DNA of 41,229 nt from Bacteroidales bacterium (GCA_018399335.1 JAGYNM010000009.1:1-41229); one strand, 5' to 3'. Numbered from the stretch's first letter, positions 1-11,788 are shown. Program-made: numbers and translations. Notes: generated by a model from the sequence alone, not told the origin.

Positions 1-873
1 TTCAACTTGAGTGCCAAACTGATTCAGGTACTCGGCAATCGCTTTGGAGCTACGGATGTCTTGCAGCACTTTTCCGCTTTGTCCTTTTTGTTCAAAGAAA
101 TAATGTCCCATCAGGGCAATGATCAAATCGGGTGAAATAAACTTGCCGTTTTCGTCAATAAACATCACCCTGTCAGCATCTCCGTCGAAAATAAGTCCGA
201 TATCGCATTGCCGATTGATTACCATTCCTTTTATTTGTTCCTGATTAGCAGGGTTGAGCGGGTTGGGGTCATGGCCGGGAAATTGTCCGTCGGCAATATC
301 ATTGATATAAAAAGCTTCTGCACTCAGCAGGTCTTTGATAAAAAGGCTGGCCATGCCATTGCTGCAGTCAACAGCAATACGAAGGTCTTCCAGCGGACTC
401 AGATAGCCTTTTAAAAAGGACAGGTAAGCTGGTTTAAGTTCAACTTTTTGGATAATACCTTTTTTTTCAGCGGGCTGAATTTTTTCGTTTAACACTTTTT
501 TCTCCACCTGATTCAGGCCGTTATCGTAACCAACCGGCAGGGCATTTCGGGCAGAAACCTTTAGCCCGTTATGGCTTTTGGGGTTGTGTGAGGCTGTTAT
601 CATCACCGAGGCAGGGAAATCATATCGGGCAGTAGCCCAGTAAATTAAAGGGGTAGTGGTGAATCCAGCGTCTGAAACATCGGCTCCTGCATCGGTAATT
701 CCTTTGCTGAGTGCTTCAAACACCTCATCACTCGAAAGTCTGCAGTCGCGGCCAACTAGAAAATGACTGGCGTTGAGTACTTCCGGGAGGTGAAAACCAA
801 TTTTATAGGCCAGTTCGGCATTCCAGTCATTTTCCCATTCTCCGCGAATATCATAGGCCTTGAAAACTTTCAT
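1..873 (-). CDS. Phosphoglucomutase/phosphomannomutase family protein (3' end outside window)
   Basis: An open frame of 291 codons runs from an ATG at 873 off the left edge, so the C-terminal domains are missing. It begins MKVFKAYDIRGEW, the usual N-terminus of alpha-D-phosphohexomutases. The catalytic phosphoserine motif TASHNPK lies at about residues 93-99 (Ser95) and the metal-binding loop DGDADR at about 230-235. The family moves phosphate between C1 and C6 of a hexose through a phosphoserine intermediate, supplying sugar 1-phosphates for envelope polysaccharides. Only 3 bases separate it from the stop of mltG upstream, so the two are probably co-transcribed. Whether the substrate is mannose, glucose or glucosamine phosphate cannot be told from this part; the sequence looks more like ManB/AlgC than GlmM. 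Confidence 0.9.
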   Translation of the reverse strand, partial: MKVFKAYDIRGEWENDWNAELAYKIGFHLPEVLNASHFLVGRDCRLSSDEVFEALSKGITDAGADVSDAGFTTTPLIYWATARYDFPASVMITASHNPKSHNGLKVSARNALPVGYDNGLNQVEKKVLNEKIQPAEKKGIIQKVELKPAYLSFLKGYLSPLEDLRIAVDCSNGMASLFIKDLLSAEAFYINDIADGQFPGHDPNPLNPANQEQIKGMVINRQCDIGLIFDGDADRVMFIDENGKFISPDLIIALMGHYFFEQKGQSGKVLQDIRSSKAIAEYLNQFGTQVE

Positions 874-876
874 AAC

Positions 877-1896
877 TTATTTTTTAATGTTGAGCCTGTC
901 GAGGGCTTGTCTGTAATTTCTTGCATTACGTTCGTGTTCCCGATTGGTGGCTGCAAAAGCATGATAACCGGATAAATCATCCTTGGCGCAGAAAAAATAA
1001 TAGCGATGATTATCGTAGTTCAGCACCGCATCGATCGATTCGGGCGAAGGAATAGTGATGGGACCGGGGGGCAGACCACCATATTTATAGGTATTGTAAG
1101 GTGAGTCGATTAGCTTGTGAACGTCCAGCACACGTCTGATTTCAAAATCACCGGCAGCAAAAACGAGGGTGGGATCAGCCTGCAGCCGCCAATCCGACTT
1201 CAGCCGGTTGAGGTAAACACCTGCTATGGTGGATTTTTCATCATTCATTATGGTTTCACGTTCGACGATGGCTGCCAAAGTTGACACTTCTACAGGACTA
1301 AGCGGAATAGCTGCTGCCTTTGCTTTGCGTGTTTCGTTCCAAAAACGGTTGTACTCCTGAAACATCCGCGACATAAATTCAGTAGCATCTGTTGTCCAGT
1401 AAAACTCGTAACTATTTGGTATAAAGAGCGCCGGGAGTGTGTAGGGGCTAAATCCCATCTGAGCAATATAAGTAGTGTCTTCCATTAAGTGCGCCAGCTC
1501 CAGCGAATCGGCTTCGATCTGCCGGGCAATCTTCCCGGCCAGCTGTTGGGGCGTACGCACATTATTAAAGGTAACCATCACAGGGCTTTGAGCGCCGGAA
1601 CGCAGCAGATTGATCAGCTCGTTATTGTTCATGCCATCCTGAACCAGATAACGCCCGGGCTTTACAAGTTCGGGATATTGCTTGTGTTGGGCGAGCCATT
1701 CAAAATTCTTCCTGTGAATGATGATGCCTTTGCTGTAAAGGGTATCCAACACGGTTTGATAATTGGCTCCTGAAGGAATATAAACAGCTGTTTCCTGCTT
1801 TTGCACCCATACATTCGGGCTAAAAATAACCTGATAGAGCAAGTAGCCAACGGCCAGACCTATTAGGATTAAAACTGCTATAAAGGTAAACAACAC
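877..1896 (-). CDS. mltG: Endolytic murein transglycosylase MltG
   Basis: A 339-residue frame from a GTG. A transmembrane segment at about residues 3-24 is followed by a LysM-like region and the YceG/MltG catalytic domain. The catalytic glutamate is in IVERET (Glu212), matching the E. coli motif around Glu218; LPPGPI and ADPTL are further family motifs. MltG cuts nascent glycan strands at the inner membrane and so limits strand length. The start is uncertain. An ATG at 1960 opens a frame (MSYYHSKIRRKPG...) that hits a stop just after a run of seven T on the plus strand (1911-1917); removing one base joins it smoothly to this frame and gives a basic cytoplasmic N-terminus. The true gene is therefore probably 877-1960 with a one-base error. 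Confidence 0.93.
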   Translation of the reverse strand: MLFTFIAVLILIGLAVGYLLYQVIFSPNVWVQKQETAVYIPSGANYQTVLDTLYSKGIIIHRKNFEWLAQHKQYPELVKPGRYLVQDGMNNNELINLLRSGAQSPVMVTFNNVRTPQQLAGKIARQIEADSLELAHLMEDTTYIAQMGFSPYTLPALFIPNSYEFYWTTDATEFMSRMFQEYNRFWNETRKAKAAAIPLSPVEVSTLAAIVERETIMNDEKSTIAGVYLNRLKSDWRLQADPTLVFAAGDFEIRRVLDVHKLIDSPYNTYKYGGLPPGPITIPSPESIDAVLNYDNHRYYFFCAKDDLSGYHAFAATNREHERNARNYRQALDRLNIKK

Positions 1897-2014
1897 TTTT
1901 CGCCATTTACTTTTTTTGCGTACCCGGCTTCCTACGTATTTTACTGTGGTAATAACTCATTTTGCTATAAATTGAAACCTGCGGTCAGGGTTAATTTTTG
2001 AAATTCGTATTGTC

Positions 2015-2498
2015 CTATAAAACCATTTGGTGTTTTGGGCAGGCTTTTGCAAGCCGCACTGGAACGTAACCGGCTCTTTCAAAAACTTTGATGCTGGCCA
2101 GGTTGTCTTCACCGATCAAACAGTAAATCTGATTCAGGTGCAAAACCAAAAACATATTTTTCGGCCAGCTGAAGCGCGTTTTGCGCAATATTTTTTCCTC
2201 TGAATGCTGCCGTGAGCAAAATCCCGATTCCGATGCGCTCATGAAAGGGATCGAAATCATAAAGGTCGATGCAACCGATTGACTGCTTACTCTCTTTGAG
2301 GTCGATCATCATCCTGACTTGCTTCTGGCTGTAAGGGTCGTTGTTATTCATCAGGAACTGCTCAATCTGAAAAGGGAGTAGGGCAATAGTGGTATCGCTC
2401 ACACGCCAGATCTGCATATCATTTTCCCACTGATAAATCAATGTTGCATCTGCCGGCTCTGCAGCCCTGAGTTGTAGCATGTCGTCCTGAATAAACAT
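2015..2498 (-). CDS. GNAT family N-acetyltransferase (frameshifted)
   Basis: Two overlapping frames make one RimJ/RimL/SpeG-like acetyltransferase of about 160 residues. The first (from ATG 2498) carries the N-terminal half, including the acetyl-CoA binding strand and loop IGIGILLTAAFRGKNIAQ. The second supplies the C-terminal half with DNLASIKVFERAGY, the typical end of the GNAT fold. They join if one base is removed from the run of five A at 2148-2152 (plus strand), giving AEKYVLVLHLNQIYCLI. The family transfers acetyl from acetyl-CoA to an amine; the substrate here is unknown. The gene lies between dapF and mltG on the same strand. The frameshift is more likely a sequence error than decay, since both halves keep family-like sequence. 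Confidence 0.82.
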
Positions 2499-2516
2499 CT
2501 GTATCTTTTTGCGGCA

Positions 2517-2524
2517 CTAAGATA
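2517..2524 (-). promoter_or_regulatory. Possible -7 element for the GNAT gene
   Basis: On the minus strand the sequence reads TATCTTAG, one mismatch from the Bacteroidetes -7 consensus TAnnTTTG, 19 bases before the ATG at 2498. I see no clear -33 TTTG, so this is tentative. Confidence 0.35.
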
Positions 2525-2718
2525 CGAAGATTAGCTGTTTTGGGCGATGTTTTGAAAAAAATGAGAAGAGCAAGGCCATTCAAAATTTATTGGCTTCTAA
2601 AATGAAATTTTGCGTAATGCTAAAGAAATAGTCAACAGCAAGTATTCTATTGACTGAAAACATTGCCTAATTTAGATGATAATATCTTTATTAATAACCA
2701 GTATTTCAATTCGCTGCG

Positions 2719-3513
2719 TTATATTTTCGGAGGATAAACACTGCCCTCAAAAACAAATTGTACCGGCCCTCTAAGAAAAATTTGTCCGAAGCCTTTTTTC
2801 CTTTTGTTTTAGGTTTACCTGAAGATCTCCGCCTTTTGTTTGATTACAAAATGCTCGTTTTCCGGTTTTTTAAAGCCGCTGCTATGGCTGCCGCCGTTAC
2901 GCCTGTTCCGCACGAAAGTGTTTCGGCTTCCACTCCACGCTCAAAAGTTCTGAGTTCAAGTAGTGGTTGTTGTCAATAAATTGCATGAAATTTACATTCA
3001 CGCCCTGCGCTGAAATACTTTTGTTGTCTTCTTTCGGCTCCCCCAGTGAAGCATCCACTGCTGCCAAATTTGTCCTTCAGTCACATAATGTGGAGATCCT
3101 GTATCGGCCAGCAAATACAATTCATTACGGGTAAAAGAATTAACGTCTTGCATGCTGATCCTCACATCAAACCGATATTGGTGTTCCGCCAGTACAGTTC
3201 CATGATGCAAACCGTCGATGGCTTCAAATTTCCAGTTTTTCCTGCTGCGGTCAGCCATATATTTACCAGCTTACGGCTTCCGTTGCCGCACAGGCTTCCT
3301 TCATTGGCCATCTGAGTTGAAATAAGTCAGCCTGAAATCGCTTTCTTCAGCATCGGAAGAATCATCAGCCCGTCGGCACCAATACCCAGATGCCGGTCGC
3401 ACAACCAGGCGATCAGTTCAGGCTTTGGCTCAATAACACCATCTTGCAGCATGATGAAGTCGTTTCCGGCTCCGTGAAATTTCTGAAAAGGAATGGGTTT
3501 ATAGCGGTTTCAT
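2719..3513 (-). CDS. dapF: Diaminopimelate epimerase (multiple frameshifts)
   Basis: Reading across frames from ATG 3513 to TAA 2719 gives a protein of about 264 residues, normal for DapF. Family segments appear in order: FHGAGNDFIM near the N-terminus, CDRHLGIGADGLM, FRLTYFNSDG, then NEGSLCGNGSR with the first catalytic cysteine, SPHYV in the middle, and ETLSCGTGVTAAAIA with the second catalytic cysteine. DapF converts LL- to meso-diaminopimelate for lysine and peptidoglycan. At least four indels break the frame: an extra A just after the start codon, one near 3350, an extra base near 3312 and a missing A near 3258. Both catalytic cysteines and all motifs survive and the gene is normally essential, so these look like sequencing errors. 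Confidence 0.85.
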
Positions 3514-3699
3514 GTTAAAGAGTTCTTGTGTTAAAACTTCTTAAGCAGTAACTTAGTGGTGCGAAATTTGTGGTAAAAGTAGCAAAATAAAAAGAATTGA
3601 AGCGCCTTAACATCAATTAACACGGAACAAGAAACTTTTGAAGAATATCAAGGCGTTTAATAGACCGATTACGGAGCTAAAAACTATAAACAGAACGAT

Positions 3700-5193
3700 A
3701 TGAAGAAGAATAGCAATCAAATCATGCGAAGTGTTGGCTTCCTGGCAGCAGGAGCTGCACTTATGGCTGGGATTATAGGCATTACGCAAAGTAGTAAGCG
3801 CAATCAACAAGCATTTGACCAAATGAAGCAGGAACGACTGTCAGTTCAGCAGGAACGTGTGCAGCCGCGAACGGCTTCCTTTGTTTCTTTTCCACAGGAC
3901 ATTGATTTTGTTGATGCAGCTGAAAAAACAGTGAATTCAGTTGTACATATCCGCACCGAAATCATCAGACGCAGTGCTACTTACGATGATTTCTTCGGTT
4001 CCTTGCGCGATTATATCTATGGTAATCCGCATTCGGCACCCAGCCAGCGCAGTCTCGTGGGTTTTGGATCTGGCGTGGTGTTATCTGCTGATGGATATAT
4101 CGTTACGAACAATCATGTGGTGGAAGGTGCCGATAAAATTGAGGTAACCTTCAATGATAAACGCAAGATGAGTGCTATTATCGTTGGCACAGATCCCAGC
4201 ACCGACCTGGCTTTGATCAAAGTGGAATCGGACGACCTGGAATACCTTGAGTTTGGAAATTCGGATGAGGTAAAAATTGGTGAATGGGTACTAGCCGTGG
4301 GTAATCCCTTTAACCTTACATCAACCGTAACCGCTGGTATCGTGAGTGCGAAGGCCAGAAACATCAATATTCTTGGAAACCGTTCATCTATTGAATCATT
4401 TATTCAGACAGATGCGGTAATCAATCGGGGAAACAGTGGAGGAGCCTTGGTGAATAATCAGGGCGAGTTGATCGGAATTAATGCTGCAATAGCTTCACAC
4501 ACTGGTGTATATGAAGGATATAGCTTCGCCATTCCGGCAAATATTGTCCGCAAGGTAGTTGATGACCTGATTCGTTACGGAGAGCCTCAACGAGCCTATA
4601 TAGGTGTAGAAATCAGAGAGATGACTTCCGAACTGGCCAAAGATCTCGACATGCAATCTATCAAAGGAGTTTATGTAGCTGGAACTATGGAGAATGGTGG
4701 TGCTGCCGAAGCCGGAATCAATGCAGGTGATGTGATCCTTGACGTAGATGATGTAGAGGTAAATACGCTTTCGCAATTACTCGAAGTGGTAGGACAGCAT
4801 CGTCCTGGTGATGAAGTGGTTGTAAGTATTTTCAGGGATGGTAAAATCTATGATTTTGATGTAATGCTTAAAAATCAGGATGGCACAACAGAAGTTAAAA
4901 AGCGCGAAGCAGTATTTTTTAGCGAGGCGTTGGGCGTGAGTCTGGAACGTATTGGCACTTCTGATAAAAATAAACTAGGCATCAACAGCGGACTCAAAGT
5001 TACCAATGTGGAAGAGGGTATTATGCTTCGCGGCGGAATTAGCAAAGGCTTTGTGATTGTAAGGATCAACGGCCAAATGGTAGATGATGAAGACTCGCTG
5101 CAGAGAGCATTGGATAGCAAGAGGGGCAATACCACGCGCGTTGAGGGGATGTATCCCAATGGAATGAAAATAAGTTTTGAATTTTTTGATTAA
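3700..5193 (+). CDS. DegP/HtrA-type periplasmic serine protease
   Basis: An intact 497-residue protein. A signal anchor lies at about residues 10-30. The trypsin-like domain spans about 70-300 with the catalytic triad visible: His139 in TNNHVV, Asp169 in STDLALIK and Ser246 in GNSGGA. Two PDZ domains follow, about 305-400 (RAYIGVEI onward) and 410-497. HtrA proteases degrade or refold damaged envelope proteins and usually form trimers or larger cages. The 186-base gap before it also serves the divergent dapF. It ends 170 bases before rpoD and is probably transcribed alone. DegP, DegQ and DegS cannot be told apart here, but two PDZ domains favour DegP/DegQ. Confidence 0.96.
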   Translation: MKKNSNQIMRSVGFLAAGAALMAGIIGITQSSKRNQQAFDQMKQERLSVQQERVQPRTASFVSFPQDIDFVDAAEKTVNSVVHIRTEIIRRSATYDDFFGSLRDYIYGNPHSAPSQRSLVGFGSGVVLSADGYIVTNNHVVEGADKIEVTFNDKRKMSAIIVGTDPSTDLALIKVESDDLEYLEFGNSDEVKIGEWVLAVGNPFNLTSTVTAGIVSAKARNINILGNRSSIESFIQTDAVINRGNSGGALVNNQGELIGINAAIASHTGVYEGYSFAIPANIVRKVVDDLIRYGEPQRAYIGVEIREMTSELAKDLDMQSIKGVYVAGTMENGGAAEAGINAGDVILDVDDVEVNTLSQLLEVVGQHRPGDEVVVSIFRDGKIYDFDVMLKNQDGTTEVKKREAVFFSEALGVSLERIGTSDKNKLGINSGLKVTNVEEGIMLRGGISKGFVIVRINGQMVDDEDSLQRALDSKRGNTTRVEGMYPNGMKISFEFFD

Positions 5194-5296
5194 TTTAGAA
5201 TAATTTTAAATAAATTGCGTTCGGAAAGTGGGAGGCTTTGATTGCTTCCCTTTTTCGACGGTTGTATGGTAGCAAATTTGTAACCAACAAGATCGG

Positions 5297-5315
5297 GTTC
5301 GGTAAACAACCGAAC
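5297..5315 (+). other. Short inverted repeat in the rpoD leader
   Basis: GTTCGG (5297-5302) and CCGAAC (5310-5315) form a perfect 6-bp stem with a 7-base loop, 49 bases before the rpoD start. No T-run follows, so it is not a standard terminator. It could be an operator or a leader hairpin, or chance. Confidence 0.35.
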
Positions 5316-5363
5316 TAAAATCACATTCAGTTGTTATAGTTTTTACACTAAGAAAGGAAAACC

Positions 5364-6230
5364 ATGAGGCAATTAAAAATCACAAAATCAATCACGAACC
5401 GTGAAACAGCCTCGTTGGATAAGTACCTCCAGGATATCGGTAAAGAGGAGATGATCACTGCCGAGCAAGAGGTGGAACTGGCTCAGAAGATTCGTGCAGG
5501 CGATCAAAAGGCACTTGAAAGGATGGTTAATGCCAACCTCAGGTTTGTGGTGTCGGTTGCCAAGCAGTATCAGAATCAAGGGCTGAGTTTGCCGGATTTA
5601 ATCAACGAAGGAAACCTGGGTCTGATCAAAGCAGCACGCAGGTTCGACGAAACAAGAGGGTTCAAATTTATTTCATATGCTGTGTGGTGGATTCGTCAAT
5701 CGATCCTTCAGGCACTGGCTGAGCAGTCGCGTATAATCCGCCTGCCGCTGAATCAGGTAGGTTCGCTTAATAAAGTGCGTAAAGCCTCCTCGAGGCTGGA
5801 GCAGGAGTTTGAGCGTCCGCCTTCGTCAGACGAAATTGCAGCCAAGCTTGATCTGCCGCAGCATAAGATAGATTCGGTGCTGAAAATTTCGACCCGTTAC
5901 ATTTCGACCGATGCTCCACTAAAGGAGGATGAGGACATGATGTTTCTGGATTCTTACATTTCTGAGGATGCCATGGATACAGATGAGCCTTTGATGCAGG
6001 AATCGCTTGGCAGGGAGATACAGCGTTCGCTGGCCACCCTGAGCGAGAAAGAGCGTGAGGTGCTTAATATGTATTATGGAATCGGTATGAGTCACGGTTT
6101 TACACTGGAAGAAATCGGAGCCAAATTTGATCTCACACGCGAACGTGTGCGTCAGATCAAAGAAAAAGCTATCCGACGGCTTAAACATACGGCCCGAAGC
6201 CGCTTACTGAAAGCGTATTTAGGTCAGTAA
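5364..6230 (+). CDS. rpoD: Primary sigma factor RpoD (SigA), Bacteroidetes type
   Basis: An intact 288-residue sigma-70 protein. It lacks region 1.1 and begins close to region 1.2 ([10 protein letters not shown]), as in the short primary sigma factors of Bacteroidetes. Region 2 contains [16 protein letters not shown], the region 2.3-2.4 sequence [15 protein letters not shown], then regions 3 and 4; region 4.2 [20 protein letters not shown] is the -35-contacting helix-turn-helix. It directs core RNA polymerase to housekeeping promoters, which in this phylum have a TAnnTTTG -7 element like those seen across this window. The start ATG is preceded by AAGAAAGGAAAACC, unusually purine-rich. A strong terminator follows directly, so it is monocistronic or the end of a unit. 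Confidence 0.97.
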   Translation: MRQLKITKSITNRETASLDKYLQDIGKEEMITAEQEVELAQKIRAGDQKALERMVNANLRFVVSVAKQYQNQGLSLPDLINEGNLGLIKAARRFDETRGFKFISYAVWWIRQSILQALAEQSRIIRLPLNQVGSLNKVRKASSRLEQEFERPPSSDEIAAKLDLPQHKIDSVLKISTRYISTDAPLKEDEDMMFLDSYISEDAMDTDEPLMQESLGREIQRSLATLSEKEREVLNMYYGIGMSHGFTLEEIGAKFDLTRERVRQIKEKAIRRLKHTARSRLLKAYLGQ

Positions 6231-6240
6231 TAATATTTTA

Positions 6241-6271
6241 AACCTGCAAATTGAATTTTGCAGGTTTTTTT
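6241..6271 (+). terminator. Rho-independent terminator after rpoD
   Basis: AACCTGCAAA (6241-6250) pairs with TTTGCAGGTT (6257-6266) around a 6-base loop, followed by a run of T. It starts 11 bases after the rpoD stop. Confidence 0.9.
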
Positions 6272-6307
6272 ATGCAATTTACCGCAATCGTTTGCGGAAT
6301 AATCTTG

Positions 6308-6315
6308 TATATTTG
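6308..6315 (+). promoter_or_regulatory. Candidate promoter -7 element for the GAPDH gene
   Basis: TATATTTG matches TAnnTTTG exactly. It lies about 145 bases before the GAPDH ATG, implying a long untranslated leader. The upstream TTTG at 6290-6293 is closer than the usual ~19-base spacing, so the -33 part is unclear. Confidence 0.5.
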
Positions 6316-6460
6316 CCGCGAAACCATCGACCTGAGCCCCGGATGGAATTGATTGCGCATTTTGGTTTTTGTCGACAGGTTTAAATGGTTCATCAGTAAG
6401 TAATTACATTATTAAACAACTGAATTTTTCACCAACTTCTACATAACCAAATTTTATACC

Positions 6461-7901
6461 ATGGAAAAATTTAATAATTCCCTCAGGTCGTGGATTGACA
6501 ACGAAAAAGCTGCTACTGAGTTTATTGGCGTCGTAAGTAAGCTTTGGTTCGATAAGTCTATTGAGCTGATTTTATTGCGTTCAGTGCTCGTAAATCGTGG
6601 ATCGGGTAAAGTGCTCAATAAGCACATCAGGGCCGAAACAATTCTAAAAAAGCCTGTAAGGGTGCAGGATTCATTGCTCATTGCCAATGCTATCCTGGAG
6701 GAAGACATCGCGCCTGCGCGAATTGATATCGGCAGGCTCAATTCAGAGTGGACCGACGAAAAGGACAATTATCCTTCTGTCAATGCATTTGTACGCGATA
6801 AATTACAGGCATTTTTGCAGGCTCCGCCTCGCAGTACCAAAACCCAGGATGTTGTGTTGTATGGTTTTGGTCGTATCGGCCGCTTGCTGGCACGCGAACT
6901 TACCCAGTTTGCTGGTAATGGCTCTCACCTTAGGCTGCGGGCTATCGTCACACGCACCAACACCGAAGAAGATATTCACAAACGCGTTTCTCTGTTCAGG
7001 AAAGACTCTGTTCACGGCACTTTTGCCGGTGTGGCCAATGAAGACATTGCTAACAATGCCATGATTGTAAACGGACAGATTATCAAGTTTCTGGCAGGCT
7101 CAATCGAAGATATGGATTACGAATCCGAAGGTATTCATAACGCCCTGGTGATCGACAATACCGGTGTTTTCAGGGATCGCGATGGTCTCGGAAGGCATTT
7201 GAAAACCAAAGTCATTTCAAAGGTCTTGCCCGCGGCTCTGGTAAGGGCGATATTCCAAATGTAGTATATATGGTGTAAATCAGGGCACGCTGGATTTGAA
7301 TAAAGGAAACAATATTTTCCGGCGGCATCCTGCCACCAATGCCATTATTGCAGGCTCAGGCGGAATTGAGCAGGCTTATGGCATCCAAAAGGACATATCG
7401 AAACGATTCACTCTTACACCAACGATCAGGGTACTCGATAACTACCACAAGAAATCACGCAGGGACGTTTCAGCTCCATTAAATATGGTAATCACCGAAA
7501 CAGGAGCTGGATCAGCAGCCGCCAAGGCCATTCCTTCGCTCAAAGGCAAGCTTACGAGCAATGCCGTGCGCGTTCCAACGCCTAACGTTTCGCTTGCGAT
7601 TCTAACGCTTGAAGTGAATAAAGCCACAACTGCCGAAGAAGTGAATAAATTGTTTTTAAATGCCTCGCTTAAAGGACATTTGATAGAACAAATCCGTTTC
7701 AGCAATTCCACTGAGTTTGTTTCGTCGGATGGTATTGGCGATTCCTGTGCAAGTATTTTTGACAGCCCTGCAACAAAAGTTTCTGACGACGGAAAAACAG
7801 TAATTCTCTACCTGTGGTACGATAATGAGTTTGGCTACACCAGTCAGGTAATCCGCCTGGCACGCCATATCGGTCAGGTGAAAAGCTATCGATACTATTA
7901 G
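6461..7901 (+). CDS. Glyceraldehyde-3-phosphate dehydrogenase, long form (frameshifted)
   Basis: Two frames (6461-7264 and 7296-7901) together make a protein of about 478 residues. The first ~125 residues are an extension absent from the ~335-residue classical enzyme. The NAD-binding start GFGRIGRLLA lies at about 135-144. Around 7325-7345 the catalytic region can be read as SC-TTNAI, with the active-site cysteine preserved but the frame broken. The C-terminal half has SAPLNMVITETGAGSAAAKA and ends with WYDNEFGYTSQVIRL. The enzyme oxidises glyceraldehyde 3-phosphate to 1,3-bisphosphoglycerate in glycolysis. Breaks lie near 7231, near 7267 (an extra AT in a TATATAT run), near 7340 and near 7390-7470. 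Extended GAPDHs of about this length are known in Bacteroidetes. Errors are more likely than decay. Confidence 0.9.
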
Positions 7902-7982
7902 GATGTAATGATCTGAAATTGTAATCATTGGAATTTTTGCTTCTGTTTTGAATAGAAAAAACAAGGATTACAAAAATTGTTA

Positions 7983-8019
7983 ACAAGGATGTGGATTAAT
8001 TATCCCATCCTTGTTTTTT
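7983..8019 (+). terminator. Terminator after the GAPDH gene
   Basis: ACAAGGATG (7983-7991) pairs with CATCCTTGT (8006-8014), with an inner GGAT/ATCC pair extending the stem, followed by six T. It lies about 80 bases after the GAPDH stop and just before the pyrG promoter. Confidence 0.85.
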
Positions 8020-8043
8020 GGGACCTAATTAGTTTTAAATTTG
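8011..8043 (+). promoter_or_regulatory. Bacteroidetes-type promoter of pyrG
   Basis: The -7 element TAAATTTG is at 8036-8043. A TTG at 8011-8013 lies 22 bases upstream as a possible -33 element, though it sits in the tail of the preceding terminator. The pyrG ATG is 70 bases further on. Confidence 0.6.
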
Positions 8044-8089
8044 CCTGCTGAATCATATAAGTTTAACGCATTTTAAAGCAGGTTTTTAA

Positions 8090-9733
<1,644 letters not shown>

Positions 9734-9755
9734 AACTGAAAATTAGCTTACAGTC

Positions 9756-9789
9756 GCAGCTGACTTTTGTCGGCTGCTCTTATTTTTTC
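9756..9789 (+). terminator. Terminator after pyrG
   Basis: GCAGCTGAC (9756-9764) and GTCGGCTGC (9769-9777) form a 9-bp stem with one G-U pair and a TTTT loop, followed by a T-rich tail. It lies 23 bases after the pyrG stop. Confidence 0.85.
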
Positions 9790-9800
9790 TGCTATTTTTG
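9766..9800 (+). promoter_or_regulatory. Promoter of yidC
   Basis: TATTTTTG (9793-9800) matches the TAnnTTTG -7 element, 23 bases before the yidC ATG. A TTTG at 9766-9769, inside the pyrG terminator hairpin, is 23 bases upstream of it and may be the -33 element. Confidence 0.6.
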
Positions 9801-9823
9801 CAGCTCAATAATCATTAGATCGC

Positions 9824-11788
9824 ATGAACAGAGATTCCATTATAGGATTTGTACTTATCGCTGCCATACTTGTTGTTTATTCTTTTTGGATGACGCCATC
9901 ACAGGAGGAGCTGGATGCCCGGCAGCGTAAAATTGATTCGGTAGCCCAGGTAAGGCAGCAGCAACAACTGCTCAGTTCGGTACGCCTGACCAGGCTTGCC
10001 CGCTTGGCCGAAGAGGTGAAACAGCAGCAATCCGGTTCGCGAAGCAGCAGCTGTTTCAGCTGTTTCAGGTGGCGACAGCCTTTACCAATACCAGCAAAAC
10101 AAGGAAAAATATGGTGCTTTTGCACATGCCACACAAGGTAGAATATGAATTTTATGAGCTTCGAGAAATGAAGTCTGCTTGCCTCCCCATCAACCTTAGG
10201 GAGAGTGGTATCTGATTTGAAGCAAGAGCTTAAAAACTACCAAACCTGGGATTCGCTGCCTTTGCACGATTTCGATCCCGAGCAAACAGATTTCAACCTT
10301 AGTTTTTTCTCGCGCAACAGAACAATCAATACCAACGAATTATATTTCAGGCCTTATCTAAATGGCAGCCCATTTTCGGGAAATGAAAAGCTTGTAGCTG
10401 ATGCTGATAGCTTGAATTTTAGCATGCGCCTGATGGTTGATGATGGCTTGGGTCAGCCTGATCCTTCCAAATATATTGCTTTTGATTATGTGATTCGCCC
10501 CGGCGATTATATGCTAAGTTATGATGTGCAGCTGGTTGGTATGCAAGATGTTATCGCTTCAAATGCCAGCTTCCTCACCTTGACCTGGGATGCCGATTTG
10601 TTGCAGCACGAGAAAAGCGTTGACCGTTTTAATGGATCTACCATCTACTTTAAGCATCATAATGATGATGTGGATTATTTGTCCGAAACGGATGATGATG
10701 AAGAAGTGATTCGCACGCGTGTGAAATGGGTTTCGTACAAGCAACGTTTCTTTAGCTCGAGTTTGATTGCCGACAATCATTTTGATAATGCCGAACTTAA
10801 AACTTTAACTAAAACAGGAAATACACATCCCCGCTACCTCAAAACGATGAGTACCATTGTTGAGATGCCCTACACCGCCTCTGCAAGCGAAACCATGCCG
10901 ATGTCGCTCTATTTTGGGCCAAACAGCTATTACGAAATGCGTGCCTACAACCTGGATCTGGAACGTCAGATTCCATTGGGCTGGAGTTTCTTTTTGCTGG
11001 CCTGGATCAATATCTATATCGTAATCCCCGTTTTTACTTTCCTGGGCAGCTACGGATGGAATTATGGTATAGTAATTTTGATTTTGACCGTATTGCTTAA
11101 GCTAGCGCTTTTCCCGATTGCATACAAAACTTACCTCTCATCGGCCAAGATGCGTGTTTTGAAACCCGAAATTGATGAGATTTCGGCTAAATTTCCCAAG
11201 CAGGAAGACGCCATGAAAAAGCAGCAGGCTGTGATGGCACTTTATAAAAAGGCTGGTGCCAATCCTATGTCAGGTTGTATTCCGATGCTGCTGCAAATGC
11301 CGATTTTGATTGCGATGTTCCGCTTTTTCCCGTCCAGTATCGAGCTACGACAACAGCCTTTTTTATGGGCAACAGATTTATCGAGCTACGACAGCATCCT
11401 GAACCTTCCCTTCGAAATCCCATTTTACGGAGACCATGTGAGTTTGTTTACACTGTTGATGACGGTTTCAACGATTATGTACACCCATGTGAATAATCAG
11501 ATGATGGGCTCGCAAAGCACACAGCTTCCCGGAATGAAGACAATGATGTACATTATGCCGGTGATGTTTTTGGGGCTTTTCAATGGTTACGCTTCCGGAT
11601 TGAGTTATTATTATTTCCTCGCCAATATCATCACCTTTGCGCAGATGTATGTGTTCCGTATCAGCATCGACGAGAACAAACTCAGGGCACGTATCGAACA
11701 AAACAAAAAGAAACCCGTTAAAAAATCTGGTTTCCAGCGCAGGCTCGAAGAAGCAGCCAAGCAGCGTGGATATAAAATGCCAAAATAG
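9824..11788 (+). CDS. yidC: Membrane protein insertase YidC (frameshifted near 10.05-10.2 kb)
   Basis: Two frames, 9824-10141 and 10205-11788, join into a protein of about 654 residues, normal for Bacteroidetes YidC. The N-terminal anchor is IIGFVLIAAILVVYSFWM. After a Gln-rich stretch the periplasmic beta domain resumes at GRVVSDLKQELKNYQTWDSL. The conserved insertase core follows: YGWNYGIVILILTVLLKLAL, the coiled cytoplasmic loop KMRVLKPEIDEISAKFP, and later transmembrane helices. YidC inserts membrane proteins alone or with SecYEG. Several indels between about 10045 and 10205 break the frame; translating across frames there recovers SLYQYQQNKEKYGAFAHATQG. The gene is essential and all else is intact, so these look like sequence errors. 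It probably continues into the globin gene one base after its stop. Confidence 0.93.
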
